DNA of 64,000 bases from Pedobacter sp. MC2016-15 (lineage in GTDB: Bacteria; Bacteroidota; Bacteroidia; Sphingobacteriales; Sphingobacteriaceae), in assembly GCF_026239695.1 (NCBI RefSeq), contig NZ_JAPIVS010000008.1:203585-267584 (forward strand), given 5' to 3'. Under the pieces are notes generated by a model that was not told the origin of the DNA, ran no database searches, and saw only the letters and a list, made by a program, of their open reading frames with translations. Made by a program: the position numbers and the translations under genes. Below, piece after piece: positions 43,734 through 52,618 of the stretch (position 1 is the stretch's first letter; every line of letters begins with the position of its first letter).

Positions 43734-44714
43734 ATGAAAATAGTTGTGACAGGTTCATTGGGACAAATCAGCAGGCCTTTGGTGCTGCAGTTGGTTAAAC
43801 AAGGGCATCAAGTTACCGTAATCAGTAGTTCGGTCTCAAGGCAAGGCGAAATAGAGCAGTTGGGAGCAAAGGCTGCGATCGGCGAAATAGAGGATGGGAT
43901 TTTTCTAAGCAATACCTTTAAAGGTCAGGATGCTGCCTACTGTATGATTCCACCATTTAATTTTTTTGGAGATCTGAATCTTGATTATCACAAACAGGCA
44001 TTGAAAATCAGTACAAATTATGTTCATGCGATTCAAAATGCGGGTATAAAAAAAGTAATCCATCTGAGCAGTGTTGGTGCCGAAAAACCAGACGGGGCAG
44101 GGGTCTTGGTTTTCCACTACATCGTAGAAGGTATATTTTCTCAACTTCCTCCCGATGTATCAGTTACCCATCTTCGCCCGGCATCTTTCTTCTATAATTT
44201 GTATGCCTTTATGGATATGGTTAAGGGCAAAGGATTTTTGGAGGGTGTGATCGGTAAATTACTCTACCTCAAACATTATGGTCTGAAAGGTCTTCTCAAA
44301 GGATATTCCGGAATTATCTTATCTAATTATGGAGCCAGCGACAAAATTGCATGGGTTTCGCCCATCGATATTGCAGCTGCCATTGCTGAAGAAATTAACG
44401 CTGAACAAATAGGAAAAAAAGTGAGATATGTTGCCAGCGAAGAACTTACATGTCAGGAGATAGCCTCTGCTTTGGGAAATGCAATTGGGAAGCCATACTT
44501 GAAATGGGTGCTGATCAGCGACAAACAAATGAGTGATGCCTTTATAAAAATAGGGGCATCAGAGAAGATTGCCAAAGAATTTACAGAAATGAATGTTGCG
44601 ATGCATGATGGTAGTTTGTTTGAAGATTACTTTAAAAATAAACCAGACAACCTGGGCAAAATCAAAATTAAAGATTTTGCAGAAGAGTTTGCTATAAAAT
44701 ACTTTGAACAATGA
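43734..44714 (+). CDS. NmrA/NAD(P)H-binding oxidoreductase
   Basis: 326 aa atypical SDR with the opening VVTGSLGQISRPLV, then VIHLSSVGAEKPDGAG and THLRPASFFYNL. It starts a four-gene cassette: DUF2147 protein (4-base overlap), AraC regulator (30 bases) and membrane protein (21 bases), parallel to the cassette at 786-3303 with NmrA in place of the SDR. The substrate is unknown. Confidence 0.92.
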   Translation: MKIVVTGSLGQISRPLVLQLVKQGHQVTVISSSVSRQGEIEQLGAKAAIGEIEDGIFLSNTFKGQDAAYCMIPPFNFFGDLNLDYHKQALKISTNYVHAIQNAGIKKVIHLSSVGAEKPDGAGVLVFHYIVEGIFSQLPPDVSVTHLRPASFFYNLYAFMDMVKGKGFLEGVIGKLLYLKHYGLKGLLKGYSGIILSNYGASDKIAWVSPIDIAAAIAEEINAEQIGKKVRYVASEELTCQEIASALGNAIGKPYLKWVLISDKQMSDAFIKIGASEKIAKEFTEMNVAMHDGSLFEDYFKNKPDNLGKIKIKDFAEEFAIKYFEQ

Positions 44715-45166
44715 AACATCTGATTATAACAATTCTATTTCTTAACACCTCAACACTAGTGTTTTCACAATCAAAAGCCGATGATATTATTGGGGTATGG
44801 TACAGTCAATTAAAGGAAGGCAATGTACAGATATATAAGAGTGGTAAAAAATATTACGGCAAACTAGTCTATTTAAAACATGCTGTAGATGATCAGGGAA
44901 AACCTGTTTTGGACGTCAATAATCCTAATAAAGAACTCCGGAAAAAACCTTTGGTGGGGATCCTTTTATTATCAGATCTTACATACGATACAAAGAAAAA
45001 CAAGTGGAAAGGAAAACTCTATGATTATGATGGGGAAAAGGGAAATACCTATGATTCTTATCTTACCATTACAAAAAACGGCAACCTTAATATCAAAGGC
45101 TTTTGGGGACTTTCTTTCCTGGGATTAAACCCCGGTCTTACTTTAGAAAGAGTTGACCTGGAATAA
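44711..45166 (+). CDS. DUF2147 domain-containing secreted protein
   Basis: 151 aa with signal peptide (MKHLIITILFLNTSTLVFSQ). The DUF2147 pattern IIGVWYSQLKEG, NPNKELRKKPLVG and KGFWGLSFLG is present. The ATGA overlap with the NmrA gene suggests translational coupling. Paralogue of 1579-2013. Confidence 0.9.
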   Translation: MKHLIITILFLNTSTLVFSQSKADDIIGVWYSQLKEGNVQIYKSGKKYYGKLVYLKHAVDDQGKPVLDVNNPNKELRKKPLVGILLLSDLTYDTKKNKWKGKLYDYDGEKGNTYDSYLTITKNGNLNIKGFWGLSFLGLNPGLTLERVDLE

Positions 45167-45196
45167 TCTTATCTTTAAACTTGTAAACTAATCAGA

Positions 45197-46117
45197 ATGA
45201 TTTTGCAGCAGCCCTACAGAATAAAAACCATTAAAGAATATCATAAAATACTTGGTGTGGGTAATCCTGAACATCCTATGATAAGTGTCATAGACCTTTC
45301 TAAAATTACACCATACAAGAGTGAGGAAAGTATCAGGGTAATTTTTGACTTTTACATTATTTCACTTAAGAAGGTGCAGGCAGGAGACGTACATTATGGC
45401 TATGGGCAGCAAAAGTATGATTTTGATGACGGCATTTTGTTCTTTATGTCTCCTAATCAGGTTTTTACATTCAAAGCCGGTGATGACTTTAAGAGTACAG
45501 GAAGTATGTTGCTCATTCATCCAGACTTTTTATGGGGTAATCCATTAGCTAAATCCATCAGAAGATATGAGTTTTTCAGTTATGCGATAAATGAAGCTCT
45601 TTTTGTTTCCGAAAAAGAAGAATTTGTCTTAAACAGTTTTATCAAAAATATTGAGCAGGAATATCATTCACATATCGATAAATTCAGTGAATCTATTATC
45701 ATCTCTCAGATTGAAGCGTTCCTCAACTACTCAAATCGGTTTTACACGCGTCAGTTTCTTACACGTAAAATTTCAGCAAGCAGGATCCTGGAAAAATTGG
45801 AAAAAATCCTTGACGACTATTTTGATGATGACAAGATGATCAATAAGGGATTACCGAGCGTACAGTATATTGCTGGGCTTCTTAATTGTTCCCCTAACTA
45901 TTTGAGCGGAGTCTTGAAAACCCTTACCGGTCAGAATACCCAGCAGCACATTCATGAAAAGATCATCGAAAAGGCAAAGCAAAAACTTTCAACAACTAGG
46001 CTCACAGTAAGCGAAATTGCTTTTGAATTAGGATTCGAATACCCACAGTCGTTCAGCAAATTGTTTAAGAGTAAGACCGATCTATCTCCGGTTCAGTTCA
46101 GGGCAACCTTCAATTAA
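45197..46117 (+). CDS. AraC family transcriptional regulator
   Basis: 306 aa. HTH motifs: VQYIAGLLNCSPNYLSGVLKT and LTVSEIAFELGFEYPQSFSKLFK, then KTDLSPVQFR. The sensor half has YGYGQQKYDFDDGILFFMSP and IHPDFLW, close to the protein at 2395. Probably controls the NmrA/DUF2147 genes before it. Confidence 0.93.
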   Translation: MILQQPYRIKTIKEYHKILGVGNPEHPMISVIDLSKITPYKSEESIRVIFDFYIISLKKVQAGDVHYGYGQQKYDFDDGILFFMSPNQVFTFKAGDDFKSTGSMLLIHPDFLWGNPLAKSIRRYEFFSYAINEALFVSEKEEFVLNSFIKNIEQEYHSHIDKFSESIIISQIEAFLNYSNRFYTRQFLTRKISASRILEKLEKILDDYFDDDKMINKGLPSVQYIAGLLNCSPNYLSGVLKTLTGQNTQQHIHEKIIEKAKQKLSTTRLTVSEIAFELGFEYPQSFSKLFKSKTDLSPVQFRATFN

Positions 46118-46138
46118 TTTTACTTTATCTATTACCCT

Positions 46139-46912
46139 ATGTTCAAATTTCTAGCATTGTTGAAGTTCAGAAATGAATACTTATTTTATTTTGGAATGCT
46201 ATGTTTGTTAAGTGCAGTATTGATTTTGATGATATCAAAATTTTTCTATGTACAGATTAACGGAGTAAATGCCTGGTACAAACCAATAAAGTTTGCGCTG
46301 TCAATGGGGATTTTTAGCTTGACTATGGGTTGGTATACAGGTTATCTTACGTCTTACAAATATATCAATATGTACAATTGGTGTTTAATTGTTTTTTTGG
46401 GGTTCGAAGTGTTCTACGTTGCCCTGCAGGCCTCGCGAGGTCAGTTGTCACATTATAATTTAAGTTCTGCTCTATATACTTCGCTTACTGTAGCAATGGC
46501 TATTGCTGCAATAGCTGCTACATTATATACCGGCTATATCGGCATCTTGTTTTTTACAGAAAGTTTTGCGGAACTTCCTGATTATTATCTCTGGGCCATT
46601 CGATTAGGTATCATATTATTTGTCATATTTGCTTTAGAAGGTGCCGTCATTGGTGCAAATGGTTCGCCCAGGGTTGGAAATGGTGCCTCAGATGGCGAAA
46701 TAATACCCTTTCTGAACTGGAGTCTTAAATATGGAGATCTCCGCATCGCACATTTTGTAGGGATGCACGCCTTGCAAATATTACCATTACTTGCTTTTTA
46801 TATATTTAAGGATGTCAGGCTGGTTATTTTAATAGGATTAATGTACGGTTTACTTGCTTTATTTTGTTTGGTGCTATCTCTTAATGGTAGATCCTTTGGC
46901 ACATTGAGCTAA
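46139..46912 (+). CDS. Integral membrane protein
   Basis: 257 aa with about six to seven membrane segments and no soluble domain. Conserved-looking pieces are GVNAWYKPIKFALSM near residue 42 and PFLNWSLKYGDLRIAHFVGMHALQILP near 185, the latter with His residues inside the membrane. I do not recognise a family by motif. It follows the AraC gene by 21 bases. Confidence 0.8.
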   Translation: MFKFLALLKFRNEYLFYFGMLCLLSAVLILMISKFFYVQINGVNAWYKPIKFALSMGIFSLTMGWYTGYLTSYKYINMYNWCLIVFLGFEVFYVALQASRGQLSHYNLSSALYTSLTVAMAIAAIAATLYTGYIGILFFTESFAELPDYYLWAIRLGIILFVIFALEGAVIGANGSPRVGNGASDGEIIPFLNWSLKYGDLRIAHFVGMHALQILPLLAFYIFKDVRLVILIGLMYGLLALFCLVLSLNGRSFGTLS

Positions 46913-46945
46913 AATAAAGTCTGAGTATCCACATTAAACGACCTT

Positions 46946-47857
46946 TTAATTAAATGATTTCCGAAAGTTTAATGGTGATACGTTAGTCTTCATCTTAAAG
47001 AATTTACTGAAAGACTGGGGATGTTCAAATCCAAGCGCATATGCAATTTCACTCACTGAGAGATTTGTGGCAGATAATTTTGCCTTTGCCTTTTCAATAA
47101 GTTTCTGATGTATGTGTTCCTGAACATTTTTACCCGTCAGCTGTTTCAACATACCACTCAAATAGTCGGATGAAACATTCATCGCATCTGCAACGATCTT
47201 TACCGACAGAAGACCACCTTCCGGCTGTTCATCAGCGGAGAAATATGCATTTAAAAAATGCTCAACTTTTGTCAGCATCTGGTGGCTGCTGATTTTCCTC
47301 GTGATAAATTGCCGGTTGTAAAACCGTTCGCAGTATTTGAGCAAGAGTTCAATCTGAGATACAATCAGACCTTGCGAAAAGTCATCAATATTGTCATTAT
47401 ATTCTTGCTTTATACTTCCAAATATACTCAGTATAATCTTCTCCTCTCTGCGGGAAAGGAAGAGCGCTTCATGGATCGAATAATCAAAGAAAGAATACTT
47501 TTTGATATCCTGCGCTAAAGTAGATCCCCATAAAAAATCAGGATGGATTTGTAAAAGGAATCCGGATCCGTTGTTGAGCGAACTCGGATCCCTCTCTATC
47601 CTTAAAACCTGGCCCGGCGCAATAAAGGACATCAGTCCTTCATCGAAATCGTAAATTTGTTGCCCATAATGCAGCTTCGCACCGATATCCCGCTTTAAAG
47701 CAATGGAATAAAAATCCATAACGATATTCACTGGGCGGTTATCCTCCGGAAACTGCACCTGCGCGTAATCTACCAGGCTTATCAGCGGATGCTCAGGTTG
47801 AGGCAGTCCTCTGAAACGGTGATATGCTGTAATCGATTTTATTTTAACGATTTCCAT
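46946..47857 (-). CDS. AraC family transcriptional regulator
   Basis: 303 aa. HTH: VKIVADAMNVSSDYLSGMLKQ and LSVSEIAYALGFEHPQSFSKFFK, then KTNVSPLNFR. Sensor blocks LHYGQQIYDFDEGLMSFIAPGQ and IHPDFLWGSTL. It lies downstream of SDR and ester cyclase on the same strand, so probably regulates its own operon. It is convergent with the membrane protein gene. Confidence 0.93.
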   Translation of the reverse strand: MEIVKIKSITAYHRFRGLPQPEHPLISLVDYAQVQFPEDNRPVNIVMDFYSIALKRDIGAKLHYGQQIYDFDEGLMSFIAPGQVLRIERDPSSLNNGSGFLLQIHPDFLWGSTLAQDIKKYSFFDYSIHEALFLSRREEKIILSIFGSIKQEYNDNIDDFSQGLIVSQIELLLKYCERFYNRQFITRKISSHQMLTKVEHFLNAYFSADEQPEGGLLSVKIVADAMNVSSDYLSGMLKQLTGKNVQEHIHQKLIEKAKAKLSATNLSVSEIAYALGFEHPQSFSKFFKMKTNVSPLNFRKSFN

Positions 47858-47923
47858 GAATACAAATTTATAAGAATATCTTCCTATTACAGGTAGAGCA
47901 GTTTGAAAAACGATGATGTAACA

Positions 47924-48370
47924 CTATTGTGTATTAGATGCTTTTGATTTCATTAGGAGTCCATACCAATCCTCTAAATGCCAGGTATGGGTAAGCTTTC
48001 CATCCTTTAAATAATGAAATTCATGCAATGATACTGACACTTTTTGATGAGTTGGCGGTATTCCCATAATTTCATTAACGTGGGTAAACTCCATTGAAGC
48101 TCTTACCGCGGCCCGCTCATGGGTGCCAAAAATGTCGTGGATAACTACTTCTATATCAGGACATACTTCGAAAAGATATCTCATAATCTCCTGTAGTCCT
48201 TTAGGATTATCTTCCTGGCCGGGGGCCAAAGGAATATCTTTCCAGTCTGCTACACAAATTTCATCAAGTATCTCAGGTTGCTTCATTTTGAAAGCGCCGT
48301 AAAATTTCCTGATAGTATCTATTTCTGTGTTAGTTAGGCCCCTGACCATTTCGTCTTTTATGTTATTCAT
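47924..48370 (-). CDS. Ester cyclase / SnoaL-like polyketide cyclase family protein
   Basis: 148 aa from the ATG at 48370. The cone-shaped NTF2-like fold shows in DIPLAPGQEDNPKGLQEIMR, CPDIEVVIHDIFG, and HLEDWYGLLMK, as in the SnoaL-like ester cyclases. The substrate is unknown. It lies between an SDR (54 bases) and an AraC gene on the same strand. Confidence 0.88.
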   Translation of the reverse strand: MNNIKDEMVRGLTNTEIDTIRKFYGAFKMKQPEILDEICVADWKDIPLAPGQEDNPKGLQEIMRYLFEVCPDIEVVIHDIFGTHERAAVRASMEFTHVNEIMGIPPTHQKVSVSLHEFHYLKDGKLTHTWHLEDWYGLLMKSKASNTQ

Positions 48371-48424
48371 TTTTCTTAATTTTTGATCCAATCTTAATTT
48401 TTAACGTGGTACGATGGTTTTGCA

Positions 48425-49189
48425 TTAGAGATTCGCTCCACCAGAGATTTCGATGCGCTGGGCATTGATCCAGCCTGCAGCATCACTGCATAAGAAAGCC
48501 ACAACACCACCTACATCTTCCGGCAGGCCTACTCTTCCTAAGGCTGTCTGCGATGCCAAATGTTGATTCATTTCTGCATTATCACGAACAGCACCGCCCA
48601 TAATATCAGTTTCAATGGCACCCGGTGCAACTACATTAGCCCTGATGTTTCGCTTCCCAAGCTCTTTGGCCTGATACTTTGTTAAGGTCTCTACAGCTCC
48701 TTTTAATGCAGCATAAGCTGCAAAACCCGGGGTGGCGAAGCGAGTGAGGCCAGAGGATACATTTACAATACCCCCGAAAGAATTAATGTAGGGCATAAGT
48801 TTTTGAGTAAGAAAAAATGGTCCTTTCAGGTGCACATTTTCCATTTCTGTGAACTGAGCTTCAGAAATGGTCTCAAAGTCACTGTAATGGATGAAGCCTG
48901 CATTATTAATCAGGAAATCAAACCGATCAGTATTAAAATGAGAAAGCAATTCGCTGGTTAACCTTTTCGTAAACACATCGAATGTAGAAAGATCCGCTAC
49001 ATCAAGCTGCAAAGCAATTCCTTTTTGCCCTAGAGCCTCAATTTGTTCAATTACTGCATCGGCAGATTCTTTTTGACTGTTGTAGGTGAAAACTATATCC
49101 AATCCATTTTTGGCAAGACTAAGTACCATATCTTTCCCGAGACCGCGACTACCACCAGTAACAACTGCAATTTTGTTTTGTAATGACAT
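48425..49189 (-). CDS. SDR family oxidoreductase
   Basis: 254 aa classical SDR, FabG-like. TGGSRGLG at residues 11-18, NNAG, a catalytic Ser in IVNVSSGLT, YAALKGAVE with Tyr and Lys, and the end GRVGLPEDVGGVVAFLCSD, QRIEISGGANL. First gene of a reverse operon with ester cyclase and AraC. A repeat-rich promoter lies upstream at 49250-49277. Confidence 0.93.
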   Translation of the reverse strand: MSLQNKIAVVTGGSRGLGKDMVLSLAKNGLDIVFTYNSQKESADAVIEQIEALGQKGIALQLDVADLSTFDVFTKRLTSELLSHFNTDRFDFLINNAGFIHYSDFETISEAQFTEMENVHLKGPFFLTQKLMPYINSFGGIVNVSSGLTRFATPGFAAYAALKGAVETLTKYQAKELGKRNIRANVVAPGAIETDIMGGAVRDNAEMNQHLASQTALGRVGLPEDVGGVVAFLCSDAAGWINAQRIEISGGANL

Positions 49190-49249
49190 ACTTTATTTAA
49201 TTTTTATATGAAGCAAAAGTATGTTGGAGGGCAAAATAGAATTTAGCAG

Positions 49250-49277
49250 AAACCGGGTATTTCGTATCCAAAACCGG
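49250..49277 (-). promoter_or_regulatory. Direct-repeat operator candidate before the SDR gene
   Basis: On the minus strand CCGGTTT occurs twice with a 21-bp period (49271-49277 and 49250-49256), two helical turns, in which the unit TTTTGGATACGAAATACCC also lies. A perfect -7 element TACTTTTG follows at about 49214-49221. A 21-bp direct repeat is a standard AraC-family site layout, so the downstream AraC paralogue is the likely binder. Confidence 0.5.
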
Positions 49278-49682
49278 TGATAATGACTTGTAATTTTGTA
49301 TTTCTGAAAATGCTTGTAGCAAAGTCGAATTGCCTATAACATCCAATACGATTGACTGCTTTTAAGCTATATATTATACTTTGGGCTGAATTATATTATT
49401 TTTCAAAACAGGATAGCGTTAGTGTCTTAAACCGGAGCGAATACCAGATTTGCAATGCTAAATAACATTGCGAGCCATCAGGAATTGATTCTATCCATAA
49501 TACGATATGCAAGGGACAATAATTATGATTAATATTGAAAAAACTATGCATTTAACATGCAGATAAATAGTTGTTTATATTCAAATCTAAAGTTAAAGCG
49601 AAGAAGAATTATTTACAATATAAAGTTGTATCGTAATCGTTACCTACGCCAATTTACAAATCAGTGGATCACATTCTTAATA
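49278..49682. other. Intergenic region, nothing recognised
   Basis: About 405 bases between the SDR promoter and the end of the ECF sigma gene. AT-rich; no gene, RNA or strong hairpin seen. Confidence 0.5.
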
Positions 49683-50258
49683 TCAATATAGAAAGTTTGG
49701 CTTGAATATATTTTGCTCAAACTTATCTCTTAAGCAAATCAGCGCCTTCCTACTTCTGGATTTAATAGTTCCAAGTGGAAGCTGCAAAATTATAGCTGCT
49801 TCGCTTTGCGTATATCCCTTAAAAAAAAGTAAATTTATAACTTGCATTTGAGCGGCAGGCAAATTGTCACATAAAGTTTTGATACCAATTAAATCTGTTT
49901 CTAAACAATTGATTCGTATGTGAATATCACTCTCCGATAAGCAATATATAGTTATCGTTTGCATTTTTTTTTTTGCAACAGTGCTTTTTAGATAATCTAA
50001 AGATTTATTTCTAGCCAGTCTTGCCATCCAGGTAAACAATCTGGATTTGTTCTCATCATAAAAATCAATTTTGCTAAAAATTTGAATGAATGTATCCTGT
50101 AGGATATCCTCAGCTTGTTCTATATTTTTAATAATTTTTAAAATAATTCCCAGCAAAGATTTAGAGTAATCCCGGTAGAGGCTTTGAAAGGCATCATCAT
50201 CTTTTTTCTTCAAACCCAGTAGTAAAATCATCTCTTGAGTATTTTGGTTTTTGATCAT
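49683..50258 (-). CDS. ECF-type RNA polymerase sigma-70 factor
   Basis: 191 aa with region 2 (FQSLYRDYSKSLLGIILKIIKNIEQAEDILQDTFIQIF, then W-M-A-R-L-A-R-N-K-S-L-D-Y) and region 4 (LPAAQMQVINLLFFKGYTQSEAAIILQLPLGTIKSRSRKAL). There is no anti-sigma gene next to it, which is unusual in Bacteroidota where FecR or zf-type partners are common. The sequence is more divergent at the spacer. Confidence 0.9.
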   Translation of the reverse strand: MIKNQNTQEMILLLGLKKKDDDAFQSLYRDYSKSLLGIILKIIKNIEQAEDILQDTFIQIFSKIDFYDENKSRLFTWMARLARNKSLDYLKSTVAKKKMQTITIYCLSESDIHIRINCLETDLIGIKTLCDNLPAAQMQVINLLFFKGYTQSEAAIILQLPLGTIKSRSRKALICLRDKFEQNIFKPNFLY

Positions 50259-50320
50259 TGTGATGGAAATTAAGGATTGATAAAACAGATAGGCTTATGA
50301 CTGACAGGGTTGATTTTTAA

Positions 50321-50570
50321 CTAAAAGTTGTTATAGTAATTATTAAGAAAGTGAGACAATATCGGAATTACTCACTATATTATGCCGCAGCAAAACTCTT
50401 TATCTCAAATTGCTGATATCAAAGTTGAACTGAGACAAAGCCTTATCACCATAGATAGAATTTTTCTGATTGCACTTATTTTCCAGGTGGAGGTAAAGTT
50501 AGTGCTTTCAGAAGAACATCTTTTAAAAATCAGGCTGTATAAACCCAGATCTGTCATTAATAATAAATGA
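50321..50570 (+). pseudogene. XRE-family HTH gene remnant with frameshift
   Basis: From 50321 the frame reads LKVVIVIIKKVRQYRNYSLYYAAAKLFISNC and stops, matching the start of the HTH protein at 30280 (KIIISNIRKVREYRNYSQEY...). A second frame continues SQIADIKVELRQSLITIDRIFLIALIFQVEVKLV, matching its later helices. A short 62-aa frame at 50382 is part of this. The gene is broken by at least one frameshift. Confidence 0.65.
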
Positions 50571-51403
50571 AAAAAAATCTTAAAACTTCCGTCGTATTTT
50601 TATTATTAACTTTTCCAGTAATTGTATTTGGACAAAGTCAAAAGCCATACTCATTATTCAATCCTGTTCCAAAATCTCAGATGCGGGAAATGCAAACTGA
50701 CCGGCCTGATGTTACTGAAACGCCTTACACTGTAGATGCCGGTCACATTCAGATTGAAACTGATTTATTCAGACTCGAAAAGGAAAAGGGTGAGATAAGT
50801 AATCGAAATACCTATTATTTTAACCAAGGCAACATAAAGATTGGTTTGCTCAATTCAACATCCATTCAGTTTGGATTTCAAAGTTATGTAGTTGAAACCA
50901 GGAAAGAACTTACGAGTGGTGATGTTGATAAAACGAAGGGCATAGGAGATATAAATATTAGGATCAAACAGAATATCATCGGCAACGACGGTGGAAATTT
51001 CGCACTTGCTATATTGCCATTTGTAAAGTTTCCAACTGCAACCTATACAGAGGATAGCAGATATGAAGGGGGAGTAATCATACCTATGCATTATAAATTA
51101 TCGGATCAATGGGATTTGGGTAGTGAAATTGAAGCTGATAGAAAAAAGGATGATGATGTCAACCTTATGCACACAGAGATTTTACAGTCATTGAGCGTCA
51201 CTCATGGTCTATCAAAACACGTAGATGCCATTGGAGAAACTTATTATAGGTATGATGTCAAAAAACATCACTGGTCAAATTATCTGAATGCCTCAACGCA
51301 GATAGAACTATCAAAGAGGCTTAAAATTGATGCCGGTATTAATTACGGTATGCAATCTGATGCTGAGAAAAACTATTTTATCGGCACCTCCATAAGATTA
51401 TGA
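50567..51403 (+). CDS. Outer-membrane transporter-like protein (phenol MetA pathway-like)
   Basis: 278 aa with signal peptide (MKKNLKTSVVFLLLTFPVIVFGQ). After it the motif QTDRPDVTETPYTVDAGHIQIE is the start of the Phenol_MetA_deg outer-membrane family; the rest is an alternating beta-barrel pattern with an end IGTSIRL. The family is a putative porin-like transporter of aromatic degradation genes. It stands alone; its partner genes are not here. Confidence 0.87.
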   Translation: MKKNLKTSVVFLLLTFPVIVFGQSQKPYSLFNPVPKSQMREMQTDRPDVTETPYTVDAGHIQIETDLFRLEKEKGEISNRNTYYFNQGNIKIGLLNSTSIQFGFQSYVVETRKELTSGDVDKTKGIGDINIRIKQNIIGNDGGNFALAILPFVKFPTATYTEDSRYEGGVIIPMHYKLSDQWDLGSEIEADRKKDDDVNLMHTEILQSLSVTHGLSKHVDAIGETYYRYDVKKHHWSNYLNASTQIELSKRLKIDAGINYGMQSDAEKNYFIGTSIRL

Positions 51404-51581
51404 CCAATGATACCTGGGTTGGTGTTTGTGCTAAAATGATAATCTAATCTTCAGAACTATTAGCTATATTACGAAACCGTATCTTAGTTAATCCTATTTA
51501 TACTTGAGGAGTTTAACTTTATTGTAAAAAAGTCAAACAATACCAATTTATTCAAGTTTCGCGTATATTAAAACCGGAGTA

Positions 51582-51809
51582 ATGATTGTGCACCATGTAA
51601 ATTTCAAACACCATAGCATGTTACCTTATAATGGAACAAATTTGGAGTTTTTGTCAAAGAATTTAAAACTACCCGTTCATCGTGTATTTGAAGTCCTTTC
51701 GGTTATAGAGTTATCTGCAGAAGATTTTGTGTCTTTTTTGGTAAATGAACGTCTAAAAAATCGTGAAAGACACATTACGAATTACACTGTGAATCTATTC
51801 AGGAAGTAA
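51582..51809 (+). CDS. Small hypothetical protein
   Basis: 75 aa. The pattern LEFLSKNLKLPVHRVFEVLSVIELSAEDFVSFLVNERL is helical with heptad-like hydrophobic residues. No recognised domain; possibly a small DNA- or protein-binding helix bundle. It stands alone between an outer-membrane gene and a TetR gene. Confidence 0.5.
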   Translation: MIVHHVNFKHHSMLPYNGTNLEFLSKNLKLPVHRVFEVLSVIELSAEDFVSFLVNERLKNRERHITNYTVNLFRK

Positions 51810-51999
51810 AGATTCGTTCATGAGTATAGAATCAGTATTGACTTTTAAGTTCAATTATAAATATCAAAGGCCTTTAGCAGTAAAATAAGTGAGTAGCTGT
51901 ACTATTTACGTATTACCATAAATGTCAACAAAAAATCACTTACAAAAAAAAATAAAAAATAATATTGAAACGATAGGTTTAATACAATACATTTGTCAT

Positions 52000-52575
52000 A
52001 TGCCAAGGAACAAAGATTTCGATTACGATGATAAGCTCAAAACTGCCCGGGATATTTTTTGGAAAAAGGGGTACAATGCAACCACGATGAATGATCTGGT
52101 AGATACCATGCAGATCAACAGGAGCAGTCTGTATCTGGCATATGGTAATAAACACGACTTATTCCTGAAGTCTCTCAGCAACTATATTCAAAAGAAAGAT
52201 AAGCAGTATACCCAAGCTGCTAAAAAAAGTGAAGAGCCATTGGAGGCCATCAGGAACGTGATCTATTCTGTTTTTGAATCTGCTCTTCAAGATAACAATT
52301 GCCTGTTTACCAATTCTGTTTTTGAATTGGCATTAACCGACAAAGAAGTAAGCGAGATATTGCAAAAGCAAACTTTGAAGGCAGTCGCACTTTTTGACAA
52401 CCTTCTGAAGCAGGCACAGGCGGAAGGATCTTTCGCAGCAGACAAAAATACATTGGCTCTGGCGCACTTCCTGGTATCTGGACTCGTATCTATTTACAAT
52501 ACACATATTCTATTTAACGACGCAAAGCTCACTAAACAAACAACAGAAATTTTAATGGGTACAATAAGGATGTAA
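52000..52575 (+). CDS. TetR/AcrR family transcriptional regulator
   Basis: 191 aa from the ATG at 52000; a longer frame adds 26 poor residues. The HTH lies in ARDIFWKKGYNATTMNDLVDTMQINRSSLYLAYGNKHDLF. The effector half is helical. It precedes ABM and two aldo-keto reductase genes on the same strand, so it is likely their regulator. Confidence 0.93.
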   Translation: MPRNKDFDYDDKLKTARDIFWKKGYNATTMNDLVDTMQINRSSLYLAYGNKHDLFLKSLSNYIQKKDKQYTQAAKKSEEPLEAIRNVIYSVFESALQDNNCLFTNSVFELALTDKEVSEILQKQTLKAVALFDNLLKQAQAEGSFAADKNTLALAHFLVSGLVSIYNTHILFNDAKLTKQTTEILMGTIRM

Positions 52576-52618
52576 AATTTTTTTGCCCTATTGTGGAACG
52601 TAAGGTTTAATTAAACAT

